Shown here piece by piece: positions 56,234 through 62,969 of a stretch of 64,000 nt of DNA (position 1 is its first letter; every line of letters begins with the position of its first letter). A program made the translations under genes and the position numbers. The stretch comes from Algorimicrobium echini (lineage in GTDB: Bacteria > Bacteroidota > Bacteroidia > Flavobacteriales > Flavobacteriaceae): positions 124,001 to 188,000 of the forward strand of contig NZ_FOVN01000001.1 of assembly GCF_900115185.1 (NCBI RefSeq), given 5' to 3'. The notes below the pieces were generated by a model that saw only the letters and a program-made list of their open reading frames with translations, did no database searches and was not told the DNA's origin.

Positions 56234-56716
56234 TTATTTGTTATTTTCTAATCGTTTAATCATTGCTTTCATTTCTGCAATTTCCTTTTCTTGTGCTTTA
56301 ATTATATCATCTGCTAATTTCTTCACTTCCGGGTCTTGTATATCCGCTCGCTTACTGGTTAAAATGGCGATAGAGTGATGCGGAATCATAGCCTTCATAT
56401 AAAGCACATCGCCAATAATTGGGGCCTGTGCCCTCACAAGGCCTAACGCACCACCAAATAGGACAATACTTCCAAGAACAATTGCTATATTCTTCTTTTT
56501 GTTTTGGTACATATTACGCATTGCCACAAACATAATAATGGCCATAGCGGCAATACCCAAACAGCTCATATAAAATCGGGTAAGACTAAAATAGACGTGG
56601 TCAATTTCATAAGAGTTTAAGTACATTGTAACGTACATTGCTATGAAGGATGCCACGAGCATACCTACAAATTTTGTGTAGTTGTTTTTCTTTGAATTTT
56701 GATTTGAATTTTCCAT
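56234..56716 (-). CDS. DUF305-domain membrane protein
   Basis: A 160-aa protein with about four hydrophobic helices and a DUF305-like C-terminus (YMKAMIPHHSIAILTSKRADIQDPEVKKLADDIIKAQEKEIAEM), where the His pair and Met residues may bind copper. A His/Met-rich segment facing the periplasm fits a copper-handling role. It is 11 bp upstream of the CusB-like gene and 22 bp downstream of the PepSY gene, within one operon. Confidence 0.85.
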   Translation of the reverse strand: MENSNQNSKKNNYTKFVGMLVASFIAMYVTMYLNSYEIDHVYFSLTRFYMSCLGIAAMAIIMFVAMRNMYQNKKKNIAIVLGSIVLFGGALGLVRAQAPIIGDVLYMKAMIPHHSIAILTSKRADIQDPEVKKLADDIIKAQEKEIAEMKAMIKRLENNK

Positions 56717-56738
56717 TTTATGTTGGTTTTAGTGTTAC

Positions 56739-57449
56739 TTATTTGCGTTTCTTTTTAATCAATTTTCTAATTGTGGGCGATGATATGTACCAAAGTAAGA
56801 ACCCACTTAATACTGTAATTAACCCTAACAATGAAAACGCCCGCAGGATTATGGTATTAAAGTTGTCCCTGCCTTGATAGTCCATAGTGTGGGTCATCCA
56901 CAAAAAATCGAACCAGCGCCAGTTTCTATGACGAACGGTCTGAAATGCACCATTTTCTATGGCGACATAAGCCTTCAGGTTTTGTGGGGTTTTATATGAA
57001 ATCTCATAAGCTGGCAATGGACGGCCACGGTATTCGTGATGCTCATCTACCTTCTCAATTCGTTTTATACTACTTATTTCGAAATCGGGCAGCATATATC
57101 TGTTGGCTACCTCTTTTGCTTCAGCTTTAGTAATACCTTTTTTTACATTACCCGTTTTAGCACTAAATAAATTAGCTTCGTTAATCCAATAGTACGGCTC
57201 ATTGGCTATTTCCAATAATTCCAAAGTTTGAATAGGTTTCTCACTGTTTAATTTTGCTGTTCCCAATAAATTGAAAAAAGCCGTCTGTTTTGGTGTTTCC
57301 TTTTTAAACTGGTCGCCGTGTATTTCATCAATATCCGTCCAGCTAAAATACATTCCGCTGACAGTCCACATCAAGAATTGAATGCCTAGGAATATACCCA
57401 AGTATCGGTGCGCTTTTCGAATCCATTTTGCTGTCTTTCTGTTGACCAT
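56739..57449 (-). CDS. PepSY-domain membrane protein
   Basis: A 236-aa protein. It has an N-terminal helix (LGIFLGIQFLMWTVSGMYFSW), a periplasmic PepSY-like region (KGITKAEAKEVANRYMLPDFEISSIKRIE, then YRGRPLPAYEISYK) and a C-terminal helix (FSLLGLITVLSGFLLWY). Such proteins are often near metal or iron reductases, and their exact activity is not known. It is 12 bp downstream of the permease gene in the same direction. Confidence 0.85.
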   Translation of the reverse strand: MVNRKTAKWIRKAHRYLGIFLGIQFLMWTVSGMYFSWTDIDEIHGDQFKKETPKQTAFFNLLGTAKLNSEKPIQTLELLEIANEPYYWINEANLFSAKTGNVKKGITKAEAKEVANRYMLPDFEISSIKRIEKVDEHHEYRGRPLPAYEISYKTPQNLKAYVAIENGAFQTVRHRNWRWFDFLWMTHTMDYQGRDNFNTIILRAFSLLGLITVLSGFLLWYISSPTIRKLIKKKRK

Positions 57450-57461
57450 ACTTTCTATAAT

Positions 57462-58688
57462 TTAATTCACAAAGAATTTGACAATGATTCCACCAGCCAA
57501 CCATACGTAACAGATATAGGCAACATATTTTAAAACCTTTTCAAGCAATGGGCTTTTAGGTGCCATCTCGCTCATCTTACTTTCGATGTCCTTCTTTTTA
57601 AAGAACCCTAAATAAATTAAGTAGCCCGTAATTGCTAAAAAAGCCATATTCAAAAAGAACGTATAGTCAATTTTAAAATAGTCACTATCTTGAATTTTAA
57701 CCTGTGAAGGGTCTGGTAACATACTAAACAGGTCAAACGTATAATGCAACACCAAGGATGTGCCGACCAATGCGGTAAACAACAGGAACAGAATGAAGAG
57801 AGACATCTTCCAACCATAATATTTTGCATTGATGCGCAATACAGGAAAAACAACCAAATCACTAAAGATAAATGCCATAACCCCTGCAAAACTCACCCCT
57901 TTCCCAAACAAAAGTGCTGCTAAAGGAATGTTTCCCATAGAACCGATAAAGGTTAGAAAAGCAGCTATTGGACCAACAATAATGTGTTCCAAAATTTCAA
58001 GAAAAGTAAAATCTGTATTGCCTTGTCCACTATTGATAAATAAGGTCTGAAAAAAAGCATCAGGAACAAAGACTGCAACAATACCTGCTATGGTAAAGCC
58101 TACAGTTACATCTTTCCATACCATTTGCCATTCCATCTTATATTTTTTGGCAACGCGCGCCCAATTGTCTTCTTTCTTGATTTGCTTTTTCCAATCCTTG
58201 GAATCGTCCATCCCATCATCATCCTCGTTTTCCAAGTTTTTCCGAGCTTTTTCGATAAGCTTTTTAGGATTGATAAGGCGAATGAGAATCCACGAAATAA
58301 GAATTAAAAGAATTCCGCCTACGTATTCGCCAACTACAAACTGCCAGCCAAGAAATATGGAAATGATGATTCCCAATTCGATAACCAAATTGGTGGATGC
58401 AAGCAAGAAAGCTATAGAGGATACAAAGCTTGCCCCTTTTTTGAAAATTGATTTTGTGCCAGCCAAAGCCGAAAAACTACAAGAGCTGCTTATAAAGCCA
58501 AAAAAAGTGCCCAAGAGCATACTCTTGCCTTCATTTTCTCCCATAGTTTTCTGCATTCTCTTTTCGGTTACAAAAATTTGTATCATACTACTAATGATAT
58601 AACCTAAAACGAATGCCCAAAGTGCCATCCAGAAAAATCCGGTGGTAGTGTAGGCAGCTTCTCCCCAATGTTTTAAAAAGTCATTCAT
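57462..58688 (-). CDS. Permease of the YraQ/DUF318 (UPF0718) type
   Basis: A 408-aa inner-membrane protein with about nine helices. The N-terminal half has FISSSCSFSALAGTKSIFKKGASFVSSIAFLLASTNL, the conserved Cys-containing core of this permease family, with a second conserved repeat in ITVGF...LFGKGVSFAGVMAFIFSDL. A charged loop (KARKNLENEDDDGMDDSKDWKKQIKKED) separates the halves. Members move metalloids or organo-metals (ArsP branch) or remain unassigned. It sits in the metal island between the channel and PepSY genes. Exact substrate unknown. Confidence 0.85.
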   Translation of the reverse strand: MNDFLKHWGEAAYTTTGFFWMALWAFVLGYIISSMIQIFVTEKRMQKTMGENEGKSMLLGTFFGFISSSCSFSALAGTKSIFKKGASFVSSIAFLLASTNLVIELGIIISIFLGWQFVVGEYVGGILLILISWILIRLINPKKLIEKARKNLENEDDDGMDDSKDWKKQIKKEDNWARVAKKYKMEWQMVWKDVTVGFTIAGIVAVFVPDAFFQTLFINSGQGNTDFTFLEILEHIIVGPIAAFLTFIGSMGNIPLAALLFGKGVSFAGVMAFIFSDLVVFPVLRINAKYYGWKMSLFILFLLFTALVGTSLVLHYTFDLFSMLPDPSQVKIQDSDYFKIDYTFFLNMAFLAITGYLIYLGFFKKKDIESKMSEMAPKSPLLEKVLKYVAYICYVWLAGGIIVKFFVN

Positions 58689-58732
58689 ATTTTGATAATT
58701 GTTAATTTTAGTACTTTCATTATTTTAGCCAC

Positions 58733-59290
58733 TTATGTGTTGACGTGAATTCTATTAATGTTTGCAATACCAAATACTAATACCAAAAAGCTCAAGAAAA
58801 CTTCCATCATTACCAATAGTTTGCCTGAAATAGATAACGGGACAATATCTCCAAAGCCAACCGATGAAAAAGTGATTAAACTGAAATATAGAAATTCAAA
58901 AAATTGTAGGAAAAATGAGCTACTGGACAACGTAGCGAATTTAAAATTTTCTGAATTCAAAAGATATAATGCCTGATAATCTGCTGAAAACGATAAGACA
59001 ATCAAAATAATCAAGACTGCAAATAAGGTAAGAACGTGGGTTAGTTGATGACTTTCGCCTATTATTTTACTTAATTGTATAAAAGTGAGCCTAACGATAA
59101 ATACTGTTTTAACCAATGCTAGACCAACAATTAAGAAAGGTAGAAACAGGCTGTTGGAATCTACACCTGCCCATAGTATATAACTTAACGATAGAGCAAT
59201 CACAATACTTGCAGTAAGCAATACTTTTTTAAACAGTTGCTTGTAAAAGCCTGTTCTTTTAGATTTTTCTATTGTGTTTTCTTTAGCCAT
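58733..59290 (-). CDS. Two-pore-type potassium channel family protein
   Basis: A 185-aa protein with four hydrophobic segments and an ion-channel pore (LYFSLITFSSVGFGDIVPLSISGKLLVMMEVFLSFLVLVFGIANI). The selectivity filter reads SVGFGD, a conservative variant of TVGYGD. No cytoplasmic RCK or cyclic-nucleotide domain follows. A K+ channel in a copper island may compensate charge during metal export (inference). It is 44 bp upstream of the permease gene and 14 bp downstream of a small membrane protein gene. Confidence 0.85.
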   Translation of the reverse strand: MAKENTIEKSKRTGFYKQLFKKVLLTASIVIALSLSYILWAGVDSNSLFLPFLIVGLALVKTVFIVRLTFIQLSKIIGESHQLTHVLTLFAVLIILIVLSFSADYQALYLLNSENFKFATLSSSSFFLQFFEFLYFSLITFSSVGFGDIVPLSISGKLLVMMEVFLSFLVLVFGIANINRIHVNT

Positions 59291-59304
59291 TTTAACTTAC
59301 TTTC

Positions 59305-59439
59305 TTAGCTAAATAACTGAAGCGCCAATGCACCACCAACTATTAAGATTAGGATTGTATATACTATATAATTGAGCCATTTTTTAACAACAGATTTTTC
59401 TGTTGTTTGGTGACAACCATCTTTGCAACATTCTTTCAT
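59305..59439 (-). CDS. Small Cys-rich membrane protein (44 aa)
   Basis: Read on the minus strand from the ATG at 59439: MKECCKDGCHQTTEK gives three Cys and one His, then VKKWLNYIVYTILILIVGGALALQLF forms one membrane helix, with a TAA stop at 59305-59307. The CC-x4-CH arrangement suggests metal binding at the cytoplasmic face. It is 14 bp before the K+ channel gene in the same direction. No family recognised. Confidence 0.62.
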   Translation of the reverse strand: MKECCKDGCHQTTEKSVVKKWLNYIVYTILILIVGGALALQLFS

Positions 59440-59833
59440 TACTATCTATTTTTTTCCCTATTGTTACTTACAAAAGCCTATAAATAATACTTGAAAGTGA
59501 GAGGTAAATTTTAATCAACCAACCAAAATATTTACCCCTCAAAATCAAGCATTCTTCACTAAATTTCTCTTCATCATAAGTTTTTAATTACCTGACATAG
59601 GAAGAGAGACGTTATATTTAGGGGTTTAATCTCTCTCCCTTATTCAGGCTGCTATTAACCAAATCAACTTTTCTTTTTCAAAATTTATTGTGCCTGTACA
59701 CGGGAAGGATTTCACTAACTATTAAACCTAATTTCCTTCCCACGACAGGACTTCACTATTCAGATATCTTTATCATCTTACAACCTTCTGTTAACTAATA
59801 ACCAGAACATCGAGAAGATTTTTTTACAAAGAA
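59440..59833. other. 394-bp noncoding region with two tandem stem-loops
   Basis: No coding frame I can support. It separates the DUF3347 gene cluster from the permease operon and must contain a terminator and a promoter. Two stem-loops lie in tandem. The first is 59591-59609 paired with 59630-59648, with 15 of 19 positions matched. The second is 59693-59709 paired with 59734-59749, with arms starting CCTG and ending in a perfect GGGAAGGA/TCCTTCCC stem. The two loops carry TTAAACC (59722-59728) and GGTTTAA (59623-59629), which are complementary. Confidence 0.6.
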
Positions 59834-60334
59834 TTATCTATTTTGAATAGTTTTTTGAACTTTTCCACATTTAAGCATTCTACTCCCGTAATACGGGTTT
59901 CTAATCTCCTTACTTGTACTTAACCAAGCACTACCCTTATCATACATAGGGCAAAATTGTTGGTACAATGTGCTTTTTGTTCCTGTAATAGCCACCAAAT
60001 CTGTAATATCTTTGCTCAACGTTTTAAAATGCTCGCGTTGGTGGTCTATGGCACTTTCAGAAATATGTTCAGCGTGTTCAGTAGCATCTTCTATGATATC
60101 GGCCAGTTCTTCTTGCTGTTCTTTTGTATAACCACTCATATCAAATGCTTTAAGAGAGGCTACCAGTTTAGTACCTGAATGTGCTGCTTTTTTAGTGTCA
60201 TCTCCTACTAAGGCATCTTTTAAATTGAAGTAATCACTTAAAATCGCCTCTGCTTTTACGTCACTACTTTGTGCATTTGCAAAAGAAACGACTAACAATA
60301 GCATTGCTGCTATACTCATTTTTAAATTTTTCAT
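59834..60334 (-). CDS. Secreted DUF3347 protein
   Basis: A 166-aa exported protein (signal peptide ending VSFANAQ). It is a DUF3347 domain with helices holding [21 protein letters not shown] and the C-terminal [15 protein letters not shown] and [14 protein letters not shown], whose Cys, Met and His residues probably bind copper. It is closely related to the lipoprotein encoded two genes upstream and to the CusB C-terminus. It likely buffers or passes copper in the periplasm. Confidence 0.88.
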   Translation of the reverse strand: MKNLKMSIAAMLLLVVSFANAQSSDVKAEAILSDYFNLKDALVGDDTKKAAHSGTKLVASLKAFDMSGYTKEQQEELADIIEDATEHAEHISESAIDHQREHFKTLSKDITDLVAITGTKSTLYQQFCPMYDKGSAWLSTSKEIRNPYYGSRMLKCGKVQKTIQNR

Positions 60335-60357
60335 TTTTCTATATATTTAATTATTGT

Positions 60358-60810
60358 TTATAAACTATCTTTTAATTGTGTGATCCAATTGATCATTTCT
60401 TTGGCTTCTAATTCTGAAAATGTTGCATCTCTATGAATTAAAGTGTACGAATATAAAGGCATTTCTCCGCTTTCTATCTGTTTTATAATTGACCGAAGTT
60501 TACTCGATTTTCTTCGACTAGAAAGTGAATCCCATTCGCTAAAATTAAGTTCGGCCTTTCCTTCTTTGATATGGTCTTCCAAAAACCAAGCAACGGGTTG
60601 AATTTTATTATACCAAGGATATTGCGTGTTATTACTGTGGCAATCATAGCAGGATACCTGTAACTTTTTTTGAATCGTTTTTGGCACATTATTGACCAAC
60701 ATAAAATCCGTTAACGGCACAGTATCACTTTGATTTCGTGTTGTGGGAATAAATTGAATTCCCACAAACGCCACCAATAGTATTATTGCTATGATTTTTA
60801 CAATCCTCAT
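60358..60810 (-). CDS. Haem-binding-domain (c-type, CxxCH) membrane-anchored protein
   Basis: A 150-aa protein with an N-terminal helix (IIAIILLVAFVGIQFI) and a haem-attachment motif CYDCH (C54, C57, H58) followed by SNNTQYPWYNKIQPVAWFLEDHIKEGKAELNFSEW. This is the Haem_bd domain of small cytochrome-like proteins. It may pass electrons to or from the multicopper oxidase, but that is inference. It overlaps the DUF3347 lipoprotein stop by one base at 60810. Confidence 0.88.
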   Translation of the reverse strand: MRIVKIIAIILLVAFVGIQFIPTTRNQSDTVPLTDFMLVNNVPKTIQKKLQVSCYDCHSNNTQYPWYNKIQPVAWFLEDHIKEGKAELNFSEWDSLSSRRKSSKLRSIIKQIESGEMPLYSYTLIHRDATFSELEAKEMINWITQLKDSL

Positions 60811-61442
60811 TAGTTAATCTCTTTTTGCACCTTTCCGCAATTCAACATTTGACTTCCGTAATAGGGATTCTTAATGTCCTTGCTCATACTCAACCAAGCA
60901 CTACCACCATCGTACATAGGGCAAAACTGTTGGTAAAGCGTATTTTCAGTTCCTGTGATTGCAACCATATCAGTTACGTCCTTGCTCAATATTTTAAAAT
61001 GCTCTCGCTGATGATCTATAGCACTTTCCGAGATATGTTCTGCGTGTTCTACGGCATCTTCTATAATATCTTTTAATTCGGCTTTTTGAGTGTCGGAAAA
61101 ATTTGATGAAACATCAAAATTCGCTAAAGTTGTTGCCAGAGTTGCACCAAGTGTTTTTGCTTTAGCGTTGTCATCTGCAACCAACGCATTTTTAAGATTA
61201 AAGTAGTCCTTTAATACACCTTGTGAATTACCATCGCCACTCATTGCCATTTCCTTCTTATCTCCATCTTGGTGGCCATCACTATTATCGTGATTCATTT
61301 TTGAATGGTCTTCATCGGAACTCATTTCAGAATGGTTCCCATTTGTATCATTTTGTTCATTTTTGTTGTCTTTGCAAGACATTGCTGTTAAGGTTATAAA
61401 TGCTATTGCAACTATACCTAATGTTGATTTTAATTTGCTCAT
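60810..61442 (-). CDS. DUF3347 lipoprotein with His/Met-rich linker
   Basis: A 210-aa lipoprotein (lipobox TAMSC). A His/Asp/Met-rich linker follows ([17 protein letters not shown] ...), then the DUF3347 domain with the same [33 protein letters not shown] and [15 protein letters not shown] motifs as the neighbour. The two are near duplicates in this region. The linker and domain both look suited to binding copper in the periplasm. It is the upstream member of an msrless copper cluster with the haem-binding gene. Confidence 0.88.
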   Translation of the reverse strand: MSKLKSTLGIVAIAFITLTAMSCKDNKNEQNDTNGNHSEMSSDEDHSKMNHDNSDGHQDGDKKEMAMSGDGNSQGVLKDYFNLKNALVADDNAKAKTLGATLATTLANFDVSSNFSDTQKAELKDIIEDAVEHAEHISESAIDHQREHFKILSKDVTDMVAITGTENTLYQQFCPMYDGGSAWLSMSKDIKNPYYGSQMLNCGKVQKEIN

Positions 61443-61493
61443 TTTGTTTTAATTTATGTTTGTGTTTATTTGTATTACTTTTTGAAATGTATT

Positions 61494-61880
61494 TTATAGT
61501 TTTTCGATTACGTTTTCTAGCATTGCAGTTATTTCATTGGCAATCTCATTCAAATTTTTATTCTCCACAGCCTGCATCGATGCCATTGGGTTTACGGCTG
61601 CTACTTCAATGATGCCTGCTTCAATTTCCTGCACTATGACATTGCAGGGCAACATTGTTCCGATTTTGTCTTCTGCCTGCAAAGCTTTATGAGCAAAGGG
61701 CGGGTTACAAGCCCCTAGAATTCTATACTTTTTGAAGTTTACATCCAGTTTGTTTTTTAAGGTCTCTTTGACGTCAATTTCTGTGAGTATGCCAAAACCT
61801 TCGTCTTTCAATCCTTGGGTAACTTTATCAATAACATCTTCAAAAGTTCCGTTGACCGTTTTATTAAAATAGTAGTTCAT
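61494..61880 (-). CDS. DUF302-domain protein
   Basis: A 128-aa cytosolic DUF302 protein. The family core is present: FEDVIDKVTQGLKDEGFGILTEIDVKETLKNKL, RILGACNPPFAHKALQAEDKIGTMLPCNVIVQE and AAVNPMASM. The two Cys (GACNPP and LPCNVIV) are the conserved ones, and may bind a ligand or metal. Function unknown, but DUF302 genes are frequent in copper and sulfur islands. It is 6 bp downstream of a SHOCT protein gene. Confidence 0.9.
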   Translation of the reverse strand: MNYYFNKTVNGTFEDVIDKVTQGLKDEGFGILTEIDVKETLKNKLDVNFKKYRILGACNPPFAHKALQAEDKIGTMLPCNVIVQEIEAGIIEVAAVNPMASMQAVENKNLNEIANEITAMLENVIEKL

Positions 61881-61886
61881 TAGCTT

Positions 61887-62075
61887 TTATTTTTTGTCCA
61901 ACATTCGTTTTTGTTCTTCGTATTCTTCTTTGGATATTTCGCCTTTGGCGAATCGGTTGTTAAGAATATCCAGAGGATTTTCTTTCTTTACGGTATATTG
62001 TCTGTTTTTTCCATTGTATAGAAATATGCCCAATACCAGTACAATCGGTATCAATATCCACCACCACATCATCAT
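61887..62075 (-). CDS. SHOCT-domain small membrane protein
   Basis: A 62-aa protein with an N-terminal helix (WWWILIPIVLVLGIFLY) and a C-terminal SHOCT motif (DILNNRFAKGEISKEEYEEQKRML). SHOCT is a short helical hairpin that mediates oligomerisation. A close relative lies at 62752-62949. It is the gene just upstream of DUF302 in this operon. Confidence 0.85.
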   Translation of the reverse strand: MMMWWWILIPIVLVLGIFLYNGKNRQYTVKKENPLDILNNRFAKGEISKEEYEEQKRMLDKK

Positions 62076-62110
62076 AGTTGAAAATTTTTATTGTTCATAT
62101 TCAGTTCTTT

Positions 62111-62686
62111 TTAGTGCTTATGGCCTTGGGCGTTCTTCTTCTTGCCCTTCATTTTTTCCATCTTTTCCTTCATCTTTGGGTCGTTCATCATTTTTTGCAT
62201 CATTTCCTTCATCATTTCAGGGTTTTCGTCCATCATTTTCTTCATCCGTTCTTTCATTGCTTTTTTCATTTCTTCATTGTTGTGCATTTTATTCATCAAC
62301 ATTTTACGGCCCTTCTCACTACCCATCATTTTGTCTAGCATTTTGGCCTGCATTTTTTCTTTCATTTCAGGATTCTCCTCCATCATCTTTTGCATATGCG
62401 ACTGCATTTTTTCTTTCATTTCGGGGTTTTTATCCATTATCATTTTCATATTTCCAGATTCCATCATTTGCATATGTGCTTTCATCAACATCTTTTTGGC
62501 TTCTTCATTTTTTTGTGCCTTACTGATGAAATTGGTAAACTGAATAGGATCTGAAATGATTTCTTGATAAATGGCATCTCTATTTTCTTCAACCTGTAAT
62601 GTTTCGCTGGCATTGAAAGCTGATTTGCAACTGACCAATGTGCCAATTGTTACGATAATCAATACTGTTTTTACAATTGTTTTCAT
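62111..62686 (-). CDS. Met/Lys-rich repetitive lipoprotein
   Basis: A 191-aa lipoprotein (lipobox LVSC) whose central part repeats units of the kind MDKNPEMKEKMQSHMQKMM, with many Met separated by Lys and Glu. It has about five such units before a Lys/His-rich tail (GKKKNAQGHKH). Dense methionines suit binding of Cu(I) or Ag(I) in the periplasm. The sequence is low complexity, so homology searches will be weak. It lies between two SHOCT genes. Confidence 0.78.
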   Translation of the reverse strand: MKTIVKTVLIIVTIGTLVSCKSAFNASETLQVEENRDAIYQEIISDPIQFTNFISKAQKNEEAKKMLMKAHMQMMESGNMKMIMDKNPEMKEKMQSHMQKMMEENPEMKEKMQAKMLDKMMGSEKGRKMLMNKMHNNEEMKKAMKERMKKMMDENPEMMKEMMQKMMNDPKMKEKMEKMKGKKKNAQGHKH

Positions 62687-62751
62687 ACTTGATATTTTTT
62701 ATTGTTAATAATTCAGTTATTTGTTCTCTGATTGTGATTAATTATTGTTAA

Positions 62752-62949
62752 TCATTCGATTTTTGAGTTGATTTTTTGTTTTATTTCTTCATATTCTTCC
62801 TTGGATATTTCCCCTTTTGCGTATCTCTCATTCAATATGTCCATAGCCTTTGAACTTTTAGAACGCTTTATTTTTTTTCCTCCTGCATAGATGAGAATGC
62901 CTAGAAATATTACTCCGAAAACGATTATAAAATCCCATTTATAGTCCAT
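62752..62949 (-). CDS. SHOCT-domain small membrane protein
   Basis: A 65-aa protein with an N-terminal helix (FIIVFGVIFLGILIYAG) and the SHOCT motif DILNERYAKGEISKEEYEEIKQKI. It is a paralogue of the one at 61887-62075. It follows the multicopper oxidase gene by 20 bp in the same direction. Confidence 0.85.
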   Translation of the reverse strand: MDYKWDFIIVFGVIFLGILIYAGGKKIKRSKSSKAMDILNERYAKGEISKEEYEEIKQKINSKIE

Positions 62950-62969
62950 AGTTTTATATTTTTAAATGG

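Noticed and set aside
62142-62543. Long open frames on the plus strand opposite the Met-rich lipoprotein gene
   Set aside because: They are mirror frames of a low-complexity Met/Lys repeat; their predicted proteins are only Phe/Ser/Ile runs and no start or neighbour supports them.
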